A stretch of 64,000 nt of DNA, from positions 5,732,814 to 5,796,813 of the forward strand of contig OX422196.1 of NCBI GenBank assembly GCA_949130485.1, read 5' to 3'. A program made the translations under genes and the position numbers. Within the stretch, counting starts at the first letter, position 1. Every line of letters starts with the position of its first letter. The notes beneath the pieces were generated by a model that was not told where the DNA came from, searched no databases, and saw only the letters and a program-made list of their open reading frames with translations. This document shows, piece by piece, positions 46,192 through 57,700 of this stretch. This DNA is from Agelas oroides (Eukaryota; Porifera; Demospongiae; Agelasida; Agelasidae).

Positions 46192-48143
46192 TACACACAC
46201 ACACACATACCTACACATACACACACACACACATACCTACACATACACACGCACACACCTCTATGCCCCCCAGATATGTATGCTAAGTAACTTGATAGCT
46301 TGGCGTGAGAGGGTAACACTAGTAACATTATTTGATTACTGATAGTGCTTTGCTGATGTATTTTCTGGTCAATCCATCTCTTCAGGTATGAGTACAAGCT
46401 CACTAGGGAGTACAACTGGAACGTCAAGAACAAAGCCAGCAAGGGATATGAGGTGCATATACCATATAAGTGCTCCATAACTACACTGACAACTTGATAG
46501 TCTCCATTGCAGGCCCTTCATGCTTTGGTGAATGTAAATTTTAAAAACTTGTTTAACCTGTGAATAGTTTGGCAATAAAATGGTTTGTAGTTTCACAAAA
46601 ATTTTACCCCACAAACTATACAATACTTGATTGTGTAGGACCAGTTGAACAGTATACCATGTACATCTATACCACAGGAGGAGTGTTGACAAATTTCATT
46701 GATATGTTGTTATTGTGACCTCCAGCATAATCGTTGCTGCTGCGCTATGTACCATGGGCATGAAAATTGAATTTGGGTATAAACGTTGGTCAACAGTTTC
46801 CTGCAAAATACGTGGTTCAGCCGCACAGTGTTATTTTTCTCATAGGAAACCTACTTCTTTGTCACCAGACCAGGACAGGGAGTCTTCTACAATGAAATAG
46901 AAACAAGGTATGGCTGCCAGCTACATAACATAATTATGAAGGCAAAGACTTAACTTCAACAGACTTTTCACATGAAGGATGAGTTCTGTCATTGCATGTT
47001 TAAACCCTCTTTGCGTATGTGGAAGGGTCTGTGCACATGACCCTTTCCCAGCACGTAAAACCCTCTTTGCATATGTGGAAAGGTCTGTGCACATGACCCT
47101 TTCCCAGCATGTACATTACAAACATATGAAGGCCTGGGAACAAGTCTACTTTGGAATGATGATCCTGTATGTTGCACACAGGTACATGGCACTGGAACAT
47201 GTTCTGCACTCAGACTGTGTGCTTGCACGCACAGCAGTTCGTACACATAAACAGTAAAACTTTGTCCATGAATAACACAATACTGGCATAGCTTTTATGT
47301 TATAGCCATAGTTCAATTTATCTTTCTAGGGTTCGTTTGAGCAAGAGACGTGGGAAGGCTGCCCGATCAGCCATGAACTCCAAGCTAGTTGTCAGACACC
47401 GAGACATGACTGACGATGAGGTGATGGCACAGGTAAGAGCTGTGCACTGATCTGTAAGCAATCACTCAGGGTACAAACTGTTTACTTTGAACTGAGTAGA
47501 CCTTACTCCCTGTCCCAGACTTCTCAGAGAATATTGGTTTGAACTTACTTGAACATTTTGGCCTTACTGACTCAGCGGTCAGAAATGTGCGTCAGTCATA
47601 AAGATCATGTGATGTTGCAAGCTTTAAGCAAATCATAGACATGCAGTGGATGACTCTACATAGGCCTGCCTTGTTTCAGGGAGATATAGGTCATTGAGTG
47701 TTTCATGCAATCCTATTGCAATGAGTCAGTGAGACCAAAAAATGTTTCAAATGTCGCAAGACCGCCAGGGGAGATGTATCTAAGGTTTGAACCTAAGGTA
47801 GCTAGACCTAGGTCTTTAATAGGAAACCGTGGGGTATTGAACAATCCAGCGTTTGTGATGGATGTTGTCCTGTCTCATTTGTGTGCTTGTTGTCCTATCT
47901 CAGGAGACGAGGTTGACTCAGTTAGAGCCAGCAATCTTGGAAGAGGAGGAGGAGGAAGGATGGGAGATAGAGGAGGGAGAGGAAGGGACTACACCTACAA
48001 GCCCCACAGAAGATACAGAGGAACAGATGGAGGAGGGAGAAGAAGAGAGGGAGGAAGAAGAGGAAGAAAAGGAGGGGAGAGGCAGTGACAAGGATGATGA
48101 ATTTGAACAGGCATTTGGAAGTGGCGAGGAGGAGGATGACTGA
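34980..48143 (+). CDS. PAF1: RNA polymerase II-associated factor 1 (PAF1 complex subunit)
   Basis: Scaffold of the nuclear PAF1 complex, which travels with Pol II and supports elongation and histone modification. Fourteen exons: 34980-35020, 37160-37255, 37984-38108, 38515-38581, 43050-43151, 43787-43835, 44409-44465, 44534-44602, 45669-45772, 45999-46115, 46386-46452, 46846-46907, 47330-47432, 47904-48143 (TGA). All phases agree; total 1,299 nt, 432 aa. Motifs in order: [139 protein letters not shown]. The C-terminus is a Glu-rich acidic tail ending GSGEEEDD, about 100 residues shorter than in human PAF1 (531 aa). AT-rich sequence with ATAAATAAT follows at 48200. Confidence 0.97.
36107..36441. 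repeat. 75-bp higher-order tandem repeat in PAF1 intron 1
   Basis: Each 75-bp unit is two related halves sharing GCTTGCCTGGAAAACCTAGC, one with CAAGACTGATAGGAAAATTT and one with TAAGATAATAG. There are about 4.5 units. The 146-codon minus-strand ORF across it is a by-product. Confidence 0.93.
37454..37808. mobile_element. 355-bp MITE, TACCGTATAG family
   Basis: The left end TACCGTATAGTGGGAAATTT and the reverse complement of the right end, TACCGTATAGCGGGAAATTT, form inverted repeats, continued by GGTCCAAATTTT on both sides. Same family as 4136-4475. Located in PAF1 intron 2. Confidence 0.8.
40259..41151 (-). CDS. PTB/PID-domain protein nested in PAF1 intron 4
   Basis: Well-supported exons: 41151-41035 (ATG), 40894-40742, 40641-40492 and 40399-40259, all phase 0 with GT..AG ends. 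The N-terminus ([14 protein letters not shown]) is basic, resembling the region before the PTB fold in FAM43-type adaptors. Next come [42 protein letters not shown] with AFRTQ (the conserved PTB strand pattern), then the C-terminal helix [20 protein letters not shown]. One short exon between 41035 and 40894, carrying the first strand, is unresolved: a phase-0 candidate of 36 nt ends before GTGACT. A possible last exon (39678-39658, six codons and TGA) also fits in phase. PTB proteins bind NPxY-like peptides in membrane or signalling adaptors; the partner is unknown. Confidence 0.75.
41283..41470 (-). promoter_or_regulatory. CpG-rich promoter of the PTB gene with NRF1 motif
   Basis: The strongest CpG cluster in the window. 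It contains GCGCATGCGC at 41344-41353 and the variant GCGCATATGCGC at about 41291-41302, 140-200 bp upstream of the PTB-gene ATG on the minus strand. Position and composition suggest its promoter. Confidence 0.55.
41510..42385 (-). pseudogene. Broken tandem copy of the PTB-domain gene
   Basis: Matches the PTB gene block by block. The exon-3-like part at about 42216-42064 is still open ([16 protein letters not shown]). In the exon-4-like part the acceptor AG is lost (CCCTGG instead of CCCAGG) and about eight bases are deleted after TGTGACCAC, putting a stop in frame. The helix exon near 41745-41621 has several indels and a premature stop. Similarity stops near 42375 inside exon 1, so the start codon is missing. 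Downstream similarity extends to about 41510 (AAATGCAGCACTGCTTGG), matching 39627 at the other copy. Confidence 0.75.
43961..44184. mobile_element. 224-bp MITE with CAAGAGC ends, second copy
   Basis: Ends CAAGAGCACATACGAAAAGG and GCGCTCTTG, with internal GAGTAAGAGCGTGAAACT and AGTTACACGCTCTTACTC. It shares its sequence with 7626-7809. ATAGT lies on both flanks and may be the target duplication. It is in PAF1 intron 6. Confidence 0.75.
44833..45130. mobile_element. Inverted-repeat element with about 120-bp arms
   Basis: GCATATGAGCCCCGCCCTTA, CGGCGCTTTGAACACAGCGA and TTTCGATCGCATCGC occur as inverted copies around a 25-bp centre near 44988-45010. The left end carries a duplicated GTGGCAGTCCCGTGTAGAAT block; the right end has CTACACGGGACTGTCAC. 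In PAF1 intron 8. Confidence 0.8.
45541..45990. repeat. Polypyrimidine (CTCCT) tracts in PAF1 introns 8 and 9
   Basis: Long C/T-only stretches at about 45575-45665 and 45885-45995 lead directly into the acceptors of exons 45669 and 45999. Purine-rich minus-strand ORFs here are artefacts. Confidence 0.8.
46138..46258. repeat. CA/CATA microsatellite in PAF1 intron 10
   Basis: ACACACATACAC-type repeats about 120 bp long. Overlapping His/Thr or Val/Cys ORFs on both strands derive from it. Confidence 0.95.
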
Positions 48144-48737
48144 TGGATATTTATATGTACATGCATGCACACTTTTACGCGCTTGTTATGTTTCTTTCTA
48201 TAAATAATATACCGATTTTGGTATGTTGTCTGTATAAAATGGGGGTGGGGCTCGTAGTTTATCGTTCTAAATAGAGCGCACAACCCGGCAAATTCAAAGG
48301 GGTGTGCTTCAGGGTTGTGTGTGTGAAAGCTGCACCAGTTTTCGTAGATTGCAGTTCAGGTAGGCTGTATTGGTTGGTGTTTAATGTACGATTAGTGCAG
48401 CTAAGTATGTATCGTGCTACAACTACTTTCAGAGTGCGTGGAAAGCTACATAGCTAGAAGAGTGTACGGAAATTTGAAGTGCAGGCATCTGAAACGTGGT
48501 GGTTACACTGCATGGACATGCAATCAATGAGACATAGGCATGCATAAATCAGGTGCTGGTGTGTGATGTATATACTGCTGGTGAACAAATGGAGAAAGCA
48601 AAGAGGGAAAAGCCAAATCTAACAAGGGTAAGTTAAACATTTCTGCGTGAAGTTGAGCTTCATTGCCAAGTCAATTCCTCACCAGCTAACCTTGTACCTG
48701 TTTCTTTTAACAACCTGAGAATGAATCTATCTATCAG
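48144..48737 (+). other. Short PAF1-dynein intergenic gap and dynein 5' region
   Basis: Holds the PAF1 3' end and the upstream region of the dynein gene. An ATG at 48591 opens 13 codons ending at a perfect GTAAGT donor (48630), but its phase does not match the first certain dynein exon. It may be a 5' UTR exon, or a joining exon is missing. Confidence 0.4.
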
Positions 48738-51700
48738 CTGGATTACCATACATGGCTTTACTGCTGTCTGTTCACCTCTCACAGCTGGGGCTGGTTCCCC
48801 ATCCCCCACCTGATCTTAAGGCAGACAGTGCTTCTCCCAAGACCTACAAAACTTCCCAGCTAAGAAAGGGGAGGTTCAAAAAACCAGCAGTGTGTCGGTC
48901 TGCTCCCCCCGACCGCATGATGGAAGAAGGGAGACTTAAACCACAAGAGAAGGGTCATGCACATTCGGAAACGGACCTTAGCAACTGGAACTCCACATCA
49001 GAGCTCATTGGAGACAGTCAGGAGAAGAAGCAAGTGCAGTTTGAAACTGGTGATACTGTAGCATGTGCACCAGCAATAGACAATCTATCACTTGCCACTG
49101 CATCTTCTCTGGAGAGCAGCCAGCAACAGCTAGATCCCATCTTATCATACATCACTTCTGTTAGGCTTAGTTTGGGGCTTGAAGTGAAACCAGAAAGAAA
49201 CCCTTCAGAAGGAGAAAGAGAAAGTATGCTGACTACTACTAGACCCATAGCTGGAATCAAAGATCTCAAACGGTTGTCTAGAAATTTGTTGAACTTACAG
49301 AATGCTCAAGGAAAACTTGCTCAAAGAGGAGATTTTGTTTACTGCTTGAGAAGGGACACAGGGAGCTTGAAGGAAAGATACAACCCATACAATCTGGAGA
49401 TTGTTTCATTGGAGCAAGCTCGTGCTCAAGGGAAGTATTTCACTGTCAGTGCTTTCAGCGTGACTGAAGTGAGTATAGTGCTCAAATTTGCAGACAGGGA
49501 TGGTGGTTAGATGCTGAAATTTTACTGGTTTGTATTAATACTTCTTGTTGCAAGGGCACTTGCATCAATCATTTTATACATGCAAAAGATGTACGGAAAG
49601 GAGCAAGAGTTGTTCTGAAATTCACTTCCCCCATTGCATGCTTGGCAAATATGTTCCCTTGTCCAATAATAGCCCTGATCATTTAGGTACTACTCGGGTT
49701 GTCAAAGCTGCCCATGTCATTACACCACATTGTGCCTGCAGGTGCAGCGGATTGGGGGTGGGATGGATCTGACTGCTGTGCAGAGGTGGCTGTGGGAGAG
49801 AGACATGTTCTACCGTCTCCTGGCCATTCCTTTCTTTGCAAGATTCAAGTATGTACTAGTGTACATCAATCAGAGTATACTTTGTGCTAGACTGGGATGT
49901 GTCATATATCAACAGTATGCTTGCTTGGAAGAATTGGTTCACTGGTGTCTAGCCCTAGCCTTGCCTCCAGACTCCAGGCTCCTCAACAGTGAGAAAGTAG
50001 GGAGAGTGGAGCCTGGTAATGTAACTTTGTCCGTTTTGAGTCGATGATGCCTGGCAGATAAGCTATGATTCCTTTTCCTCTTGTTAACATTGTAGACATC
50101 TAAGTGTGCAGATTGTATGGTATGTGTGATCATACGAGAAATTTTCAGTGGTTCTACAAAATATGATCTGCACTGCTTGAAAAAGGGAACTGCATGGCCA
50201 GGGAAAGGGGCCGTGGGGCTGCATGACCAGGGAAAGGGGCCGTGGGGCTGCATGACTAGGGAAAGGGGCCGTGGGGCTGCATGACCAGGGAAAGGGACCG
50301 TGGGGCTGCGTGACTAGGGAAAGGGGCCGTTGGCTGCATGACCAGGGAAAGGGGCCGTTGGCTGCATGACCAGGGAAAGGGACCTTGGGGCTGCATGACC
50401 AGGGAAAGGGACCTTGGGGCTGCATGACTAGGGAAAGGGGCCGTGGGGCTGCATGACCAGGGAAAGGGGCCGTGGGGCTGCGTGACTAGGGAAAGGGACC
50501 GTGGGGCTGCATGACCAGGGAAAGGGGCCGTGGGGCTGCATGACCAGGGAAAGGACTGTGGGGCTGCATGACCAGGGAAAGGGACCATGGGGCTGCATGA
50601 CCAGGGAAAGGACTGTGGGGCTGCATGACCAGGGAAAGGGGCCATGGGGCTGCATGACCAGGGAAAGGGGCCGTGGGGCTGCATGACCAGGGAAAGGGGC
50701 CGTGGGGCTGCATGACCAGGGAAAGGGGCCGTGGGGCTGCATGACTAGGGAAAGGGACCGTGGGGCTGCATGACTAGGGAAAGGGACCGTGGGGCTGCAT
50801 GACTAGGGAAAGGGGGGCTGCATGACTAGGGAAAGGGGCCATGGGGCTGCATGACTAGGGAAAGGCACCATGGGGATACATGACTAGGGAAAGGGGCTGT
50901 GGGGCTGCATGACCAGGGAAAGGGGCTGCATGATCTATGAATGGGCATGACCAAGCAACAAAACGCAGTGAAACTGCATGTATGCTTGTGTATGCATATG
51001 AAGGTAACCAGCCAAAAATGAATTACTTCCACACATTAAGTTGCCTTTCCATACCAGTGGACCCTGTATGCTCTTATGTGAAGCTTACCAACAGTCTGTT
51101 AGTGTAGGGATAACATACACATATTGTTTTCAGACTTTGGAGGGGATTCATTACCTGGAAGAAGTGGATTTCTAATAAGAAGCTCTCCGAGCACAAGTAA
51201 GCAAAATTGAGTTTAAATGCATGCGTTAGAATCAAGTATAAAAACTTGCACAATTCATCTGTGAATGTGCACTAGTACTCTCAACAGGAAGTGTGTTTCT
51301 GAAACAAAAAGTTCGGTATAGGGTTGAGCAAGGATTTCATTTTCAGAAACAGTGTGCATGTGGGAGGCTTAGGCATAACACAATCCCTGCTCTTGCTATA
51401 TTCACTATTCACTATGAATGTTTCTTTCCTAAGGTCACTGCTGTGCTCCAGTTTGTTCTTAGCAGATGTACTGTTACAGAAGGCAATCCTGCAAGTGAGA
51501 TTCTTGTGTGAAGCAGCTTTAAGCAGTGCAAGCTGCAGTGACTTGAAGCCTGGTAGTAGTTGTATAAGGTAAGTAAACTGCAGAATCTCTCCAAACATCG
51601 TAGGATAATGTAGTATTGGATACTCAATGTCATGTATTAATAAAAGCAAGTTGTGCTCCCGTGCGTTGAAATGTTGCTATTGGAATACAACTGTTATCTT

Positions 51701-54700
51701 TTGTAGCGGTGTGTCTCTGGTAGAAGTGGATATCCATACCACATACACCCTGGGTGACTTCATGGCACTCCAAGAGAAGAAGGGTGCTGAAGCGAGGGAG
51801 AAACTAGCTGCCCTTAGGGAGGAGGTTGTTTCTGTCGTGTTCAGTGCATGCCAGGTGAGTGAGTTGTTGTGTTGCTGCACCACACAAGTACAGTAGCTAC
51901 TACATTGCTGTGATCTTCAACGTTGGGTCCGAATATAATCACCAGTACATCACAGAATGCCATTCTATCTACATGATGTGGACAAAAAAATGATTATACA
52001 TGACTTTGTATAGTGCATGATATTAGACATGTATGAAGTGTATGTTTCACAGCAAAATCTATACATGACCAAGAGCTTTCTTTAGTTTGTGCTAAAAAAA
52101 AGCTGCTGCTAGTTATACGTAAGTGTATGTGCATTATCGTATGGTCTTGACCATCTCTATTTAGCTTCACACACATGTGCATGTGTATATTTCTACAACA
52201 CAGATTGTGGCTGACAGTGAAGGAATGTTTGGACTTGTAGAAGTGGAGGCAGAAAAAGGTGTGTACTGTGCAAACTTCTTTACCTAGCCTCATTACAAAA
52301 ACTGAAGACAGTGGGAAGGCTTGGGAATGAGGCTAAAACTGTACCTTGTTTGAAATGGAAACAATTGCATATTGTTTCTCATGTAGAGCCCAGTCACGCC
52401 CAAGTGCTTGAATGGCGAGTGGTCCTGGAGAGGCTGGAAAGGTTTGTTAGATTGTGCAACAGTCTTGTGTTGGAGCTTCTGCAGAGGCTTGTGATGACAG
52501 CAGTGTGTACCTTGGAGCATTACATTGAGAGGGCAGTGGAGAAGTCAGCTTCACTTGCAAAGCAGCAGAGACAAGAGTTTCAGAAGATGCGAGAACAGGT
52601 TTTGAGCCAGCCCTACACCCAGAGTGTGCTTGATCGTCATATTTTCGATGTGGAAGAGGAAGACATAGTGGTCCAAACTATCTCCTTCAATGCTTTTATG
52701 CCTTCTGAAGGTGTGTGCGGGTATATACATCTGCATAACTGCATGCATGTGGGAGTCTCAACATCCCTGCAACCATAGTTGTAATCACTTACGAATGTAG
52801 GCAAAGGATGTTGTGGGCTCTCTCTTTCTCATTTTCTCCACCATAATTGTTTTGAACATACACAGATCGTACATTATGATGGGTGGATGAATTTTTACCT
52901 GTACCTTTACTTAGGGAGTTATGATTTGTTGGTGGACAACCAGTCTAGTACATCGTCAGTGACTGATGATAGTGAAGACCTGCCGTCCAGCTCACAAGAC
53001 CCCCAAGATGTGATTACTTTGCTACTGCAGAAGCCACCTGATCCAGTACTACCACTTTGGGTAGTCAAACTTCATTTGAAGGAACTTTCAGCACAAGATG
53101 ATGAACCTTCCTGCCACTTGGAAGGGGCTAAAATGGAAGGATGCACCAAAGGGCCATCATTTCAGGTTTCATTTTCCCCAAATGCTGATGAGTTTTCATC
53201 TGCCTTTGTTCGCCTCCTTGAGCGGTATGTATTGGTGATCTCCAACTTTACCAGTTTGCTTAAAGATGACAGGATTCGACCGTACATCAGCAGATCAAGA
53301 TACGATCTACTTATGATTCTAGAAGAGGAATCTTCCAAGAAAACCTCTGCAGGAAAACCTCACCCATGGCCAGACACTCATTCCATTCTCCACCAGTATA
53401 CTCCGTACCAGAGTTGTGTGGGGTACATTGAGAAAAAAATACAGTCAACGATGAGTGAGATTGAAGCAAATTCTACTGTAAGTCTAGACATAGATTAATT
53501 TGTAGCCACATTGGTTACCTTATTGTTACTAATAACCAATTTGTCTTATTCTCGTTAGAATAACAGCTGAGTGGGAAAGTGTGTGAGTGAAGTTAAGGGA
53601 TGTATAAAGTGTTCAGTAACTGTGCTGAAGTCACTGGTCAGCTTGAGGAATACATTGTAATAATAATACCTAGCAGCTGAATCAGTTCTCCACACTTGAG
53701 CACTTCAAAGCAAAACCTTGTTGGACTGCTCTGGACTGTTTAGGACTGCACTGGCCCCTTCTAAACTTTACTGAGATTTTTAGACTGCTCTTGATCATAC
53801 CCTAAACTCTTCTAGACTCCTCTAAACTTTGCCGGGATGCTATGGCTTGCTCTTGACTCCTCTTAACATTTCTGAGAAGGAGATCTGATTCACAATGTAA
53901 TATGACGTGGTCTGAACATGACTCTGAAACTACTTTAGACTCCCTTGCATACCATATTCTTTGTCTCGCTCAGCTCTACCAGTGTTTTACCAGGATGGTG
54001 GACATCTGCTGCAGTGCAGACATCAATGCTTCCACACATATGAAGGAATGGAGTGTGTCCGATTTCCAGAGGGCTTTTGCTCTATACCATGACCAGGTAT
54101 CGGGAGAAGAAATAGTATGGGGTAGTATACACAAAATATAAACTGGTTAAACAGTTACATGTATGCAGCACACTGGTACTTTAGCAAAGGAAAAATGCTT
54201 CTATTTACAATTCTCAATTATTTAATATCTTTGTCAACAACAGCAATGGCAAATATCATGTTAAATTCACAGAATGTTATACATGCATGTGTGTTAATGA
54301 TATGGTGTGTGGTCCCGGTAACCAGACATTTGGCATCCAGTCTATAAAGAAAACTCTATCGCAAGGATCATCAATGCTGTCTCTCTTGTGTCTCGTATCT
54401 ACATATTACCATCTTTCCCCTCCTCCCCATCACTACATGCCCCTACAGTGCATTTCTTCTCCTCCCCACCCGCTAAGTTTCTTCAGCACATTGGTGACTA
54501 CAGCACGCTCTAATGTTATCTCCTCGTTCAGGTACATGCCATGGAGGGTATGGTGCTGTCATTCCAAGTTGGAATGGTGAGGGTGGAAGTGGGTGATTTC
54601 AAGGACTCCTGTCTAGCACATCCCCGAGCCATCCTGAGACAACTTCAGTATCACCTTCCAAGCCAAGCAAACACCAAATCTGATGAACTGGTCAGGAAGA

Positions 54701-57700
54701 TTATGGTAAGCACTGCAACTGTTATTAATGGGTGTGGCACCAAATTTGTTTGTACACTACTACCTTGTCAGGATGCAGTTATAACTACCGTAGGGAAATT
54801 TGCATGCAATCCATTGGGATTCAATGTGTGAGCTGCACATTCACTGCCTGGGGCATGACCCAGTATTCATTATCTAGATTTAGCTCAGTAAGATTGTATA
54901 TATGCAAATTTGACACTCTTCTGTGTGCTTTAGGTTGCTACGGACAGACTACTCAGCACCCCAACCAATGTGGAGGGCTTCGTGCATTTCCTGAATAGTG
55001 TGGAGGAGGTGACGGCTGTGATTCCATCCATGGAGAAGCAGCTACAGACCATTACCCACCTTTACAATGTAGCACAGGAGTTTACTGTTACTGTTGCAGA
55101 GGAACAGATGGCCCTCTACAAGGCAGCTTTCCCACAGCTCAGATACTTGAAGGTTAGAACTGACTCATTCTCACCATTTAGACACAAACCAGTAGTTACA
55201 AATTAGCATCTCCCATACATTCATACATGCATGAATTCTGACTTAATGAAAGTACACTCTCTTTCTCCTCTTAATACAGAACCTCCTGGTGCAAGCAGAG
55301 GCTGCAAAGTCTGAGAGTGTGTACCAGTTTTCCACTGATCTCAAAGCACAGGTAATGCACATATGGGTAGCATACTGCCATTTACCATGTAGTTGCCACT
55401 TTTACCAGTTGTCTATGGCCCTTTCATGCAGCTGTTTCATTCTCCATATCATTCACATCCTTTCATGCAGTTGCTTCAATGTATAAACATAATATACTAT
55501 TTCGTCTTGCCCTTTACTCTCTCACATAAATCAAGGTCTCATCTCTCTTGAAGGAAGCCATGGAAATTAAAACCAACATTGAATCACCAGGGTTTCTTGA
55601 AGAGCAAACTGCACAGCAGAGTCTTGAGCAGTTGTCAGAGTATGAAGCTCAGTTGAAGAGATTAGTTGAACAGGCCAGAAGTTACATGGAATACCATCAG
55701 CAGTTTGGGAGTATTCGCACTTCAAAGAGGCACTACTAGTAAGCAATTGTGATGGTAGTTGTGCATGTGTAGCATGATCTGAAGCTACACCATTGTAGCT
55801 CAATCTACTGTAGTGGGAATTGATAATAGTAGTAGGCATATACGTATAACTGAATGTGCTTGCAAAGTCAAACATTTCAAACAAGAATACTGGCAGTGCT
55901 ATTAAAGTTCCAGTTCCCTCTTCTTGCCATGTGATTATACATTTACTTACCAAACTCAGTTCACTGGACACGTCCTCTCATTCGTGGAATCCTGAGGGAG
56001 TCTATGATGAGGTCCTCAGAGTACAGCAGTCACTAGAAGTGAGACAGTCTCTCCTCCATGCCAAACAGGACTGGAACCACCTGGTTGAGAGGTGGGAAAC
56101 TCAGCCTTTAGCTGCCATAAATGTTGCTGACCTTCAGAAGCAGATTAACAACTTTCTGCACACTCTGGACTATTTAGAGAAAGGTATGTTTATGTATGTA
56201 AGGAAGAAGACTGGCCTCATTCCCAGGCTCTTAGGCTAGAAGGCAACAGTATCTCTGGCTTCCATTTCAGCATGTGACAGTTTATTGAATATGTATGTAG
56301 GGGAAAAACAGTATCTGAGGCTTTACTTTTAGCATTATCTTTGAATATTGAGGGTAACAAAGTTCTCTATCATGGTGCATGTAGGTTTCTCTTCCCACAA
56401 CAAACTTTTGGCTGCACTGAAAGAAAAGGTTGTGTTCTTCTGCTCACACCTTCCCACTCTCTCCTGTCTACTGAACCCTGCACTGAAGATCCGCCATTAT
56501 GAGACCATTGAATGTACCATTGGCGGGCACATTGGCAGCAGAGACACACTCACCATTAGTCAACTGAGAGAGATGAAGGTACAAGACACTTTCTGTAGGT
56601 GTTTAGTATCAGACCATCCATTGGATATTCACCAGCATAACATGTCTTTACATACATCTTTCCACAGGTGTTTGATCACCACTCTGTGATTTCAGAAGTG
56701 TCCAAGCAAGCCAACAATGAAGCCACATTGGATAATATGTTTAAAAAGGTGTGCATATGTTTCAAAGATAAGAAATGTAACGGAAATTGTATAGCAGTTT
56801 TTGTACTTACATAACTTTTTTCTTGCCACACAGGTTACCAGTGAGTGGGTATTTCGTGAGTTCACACTGTTGCCTTATACTGGAATTAGTGGTAGGCAGA
56901 CCCACCTTCTTGGAAGTGTAGACGATCTGCTTGCGTCCCTGGAGGACAGTCTCACAACTCTCAACACCATTAAGAGCTCCAAATATGTCTTACCCATCAA
57001 GGTATACCACGTTGAGTTTTGATTCACTAGTCTTTAGCACACAGATAATTTTTCTAATCTGCCATGTATGGCCAGATTGTAAGCAACTACTTTCACCCAG
57101 TGCATAGTTACACCAATACCCTACTCTCATCAGCTCCACTGAGAATACACCTCAAAGAATTACTATTACTGCTAGCCATGTTTCCAGGCTCCTTCCCACC
57201 TATTGTTGCTTAGTGTATGATACATTGTCATGCAGAATACAGTATGCAAGAATTGCTAGGGAGGAGTAAGTCTACACTTTTAGAATGTACCTGTATGTTA
57301 AGTGGCAATATGTGTGTGACTCTGCATGAATACTGCCCAAACCTGATACCCTGTACAGCATGCTGTGTTGGACTGGGAGAGCCGACTGTCTTTGGTAGCA
57401 GATGTTGTGGACCAGTGGATGCTGTGCCAGAGAAACTGGCTGTATCTTGAGAGCATTTTCTCCACTGCTGATATTCAGAGGTCAGAGAAGAATCTGTGGC
57501 TGACATGTAATGTTGGGTAGCTAGTAAATGGAACACTCACAGTGTTCACATTAGTAGAAAGGGTAACTGTCAGGCCAGGCTGTTGGTATGTGGTTGTAAT
57601 ACACTTGTGTTAGTGTGAAATGGTCTAATGGTGAGCCTTATGGTTGTTGTTGAACTCTTTGTTCCTTTTATAGGCAACTTTCCAGTGAGGCCAAGCTGTT

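Larger units (their letters stand above)
48738..53477 (+). other. Dynein tail region, exons 1-8 seen
   Basis: Exons 48738-49468, 49742-49848, 51134-51196, 51434-51568, 51707-51854, 52204-52258, 52387-52710, 52915-53477. The first exon begins with a Pro/Ser-rich, low-complexity N-terminus before the conserved [12 protein letters not shown] block. Exon 52387-52710 is helical, with a predicted coiled-coil-like run ([20 protein letters not shown]). Exon 52915-53477 opens with a Ser/Asp-rich segment ([19 protein letters not shown]) and ends in a tail domain. Confidence 0.85.

Noticed and set aside
45797..46342. Glu/Arg-rich and His/Thr-rich ORFs on both strands
   Set aside because: They come from CTCCT and CA repeats. 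Only 45999-46115 (+) is coding, as a PAF1 exon.
50084..50742. Several 75-142 codon ORFs on both strands
   Set aside because: They lie in the 29-bp minisatellite inside a dynein intron; periodic stop-free frames are expected there.
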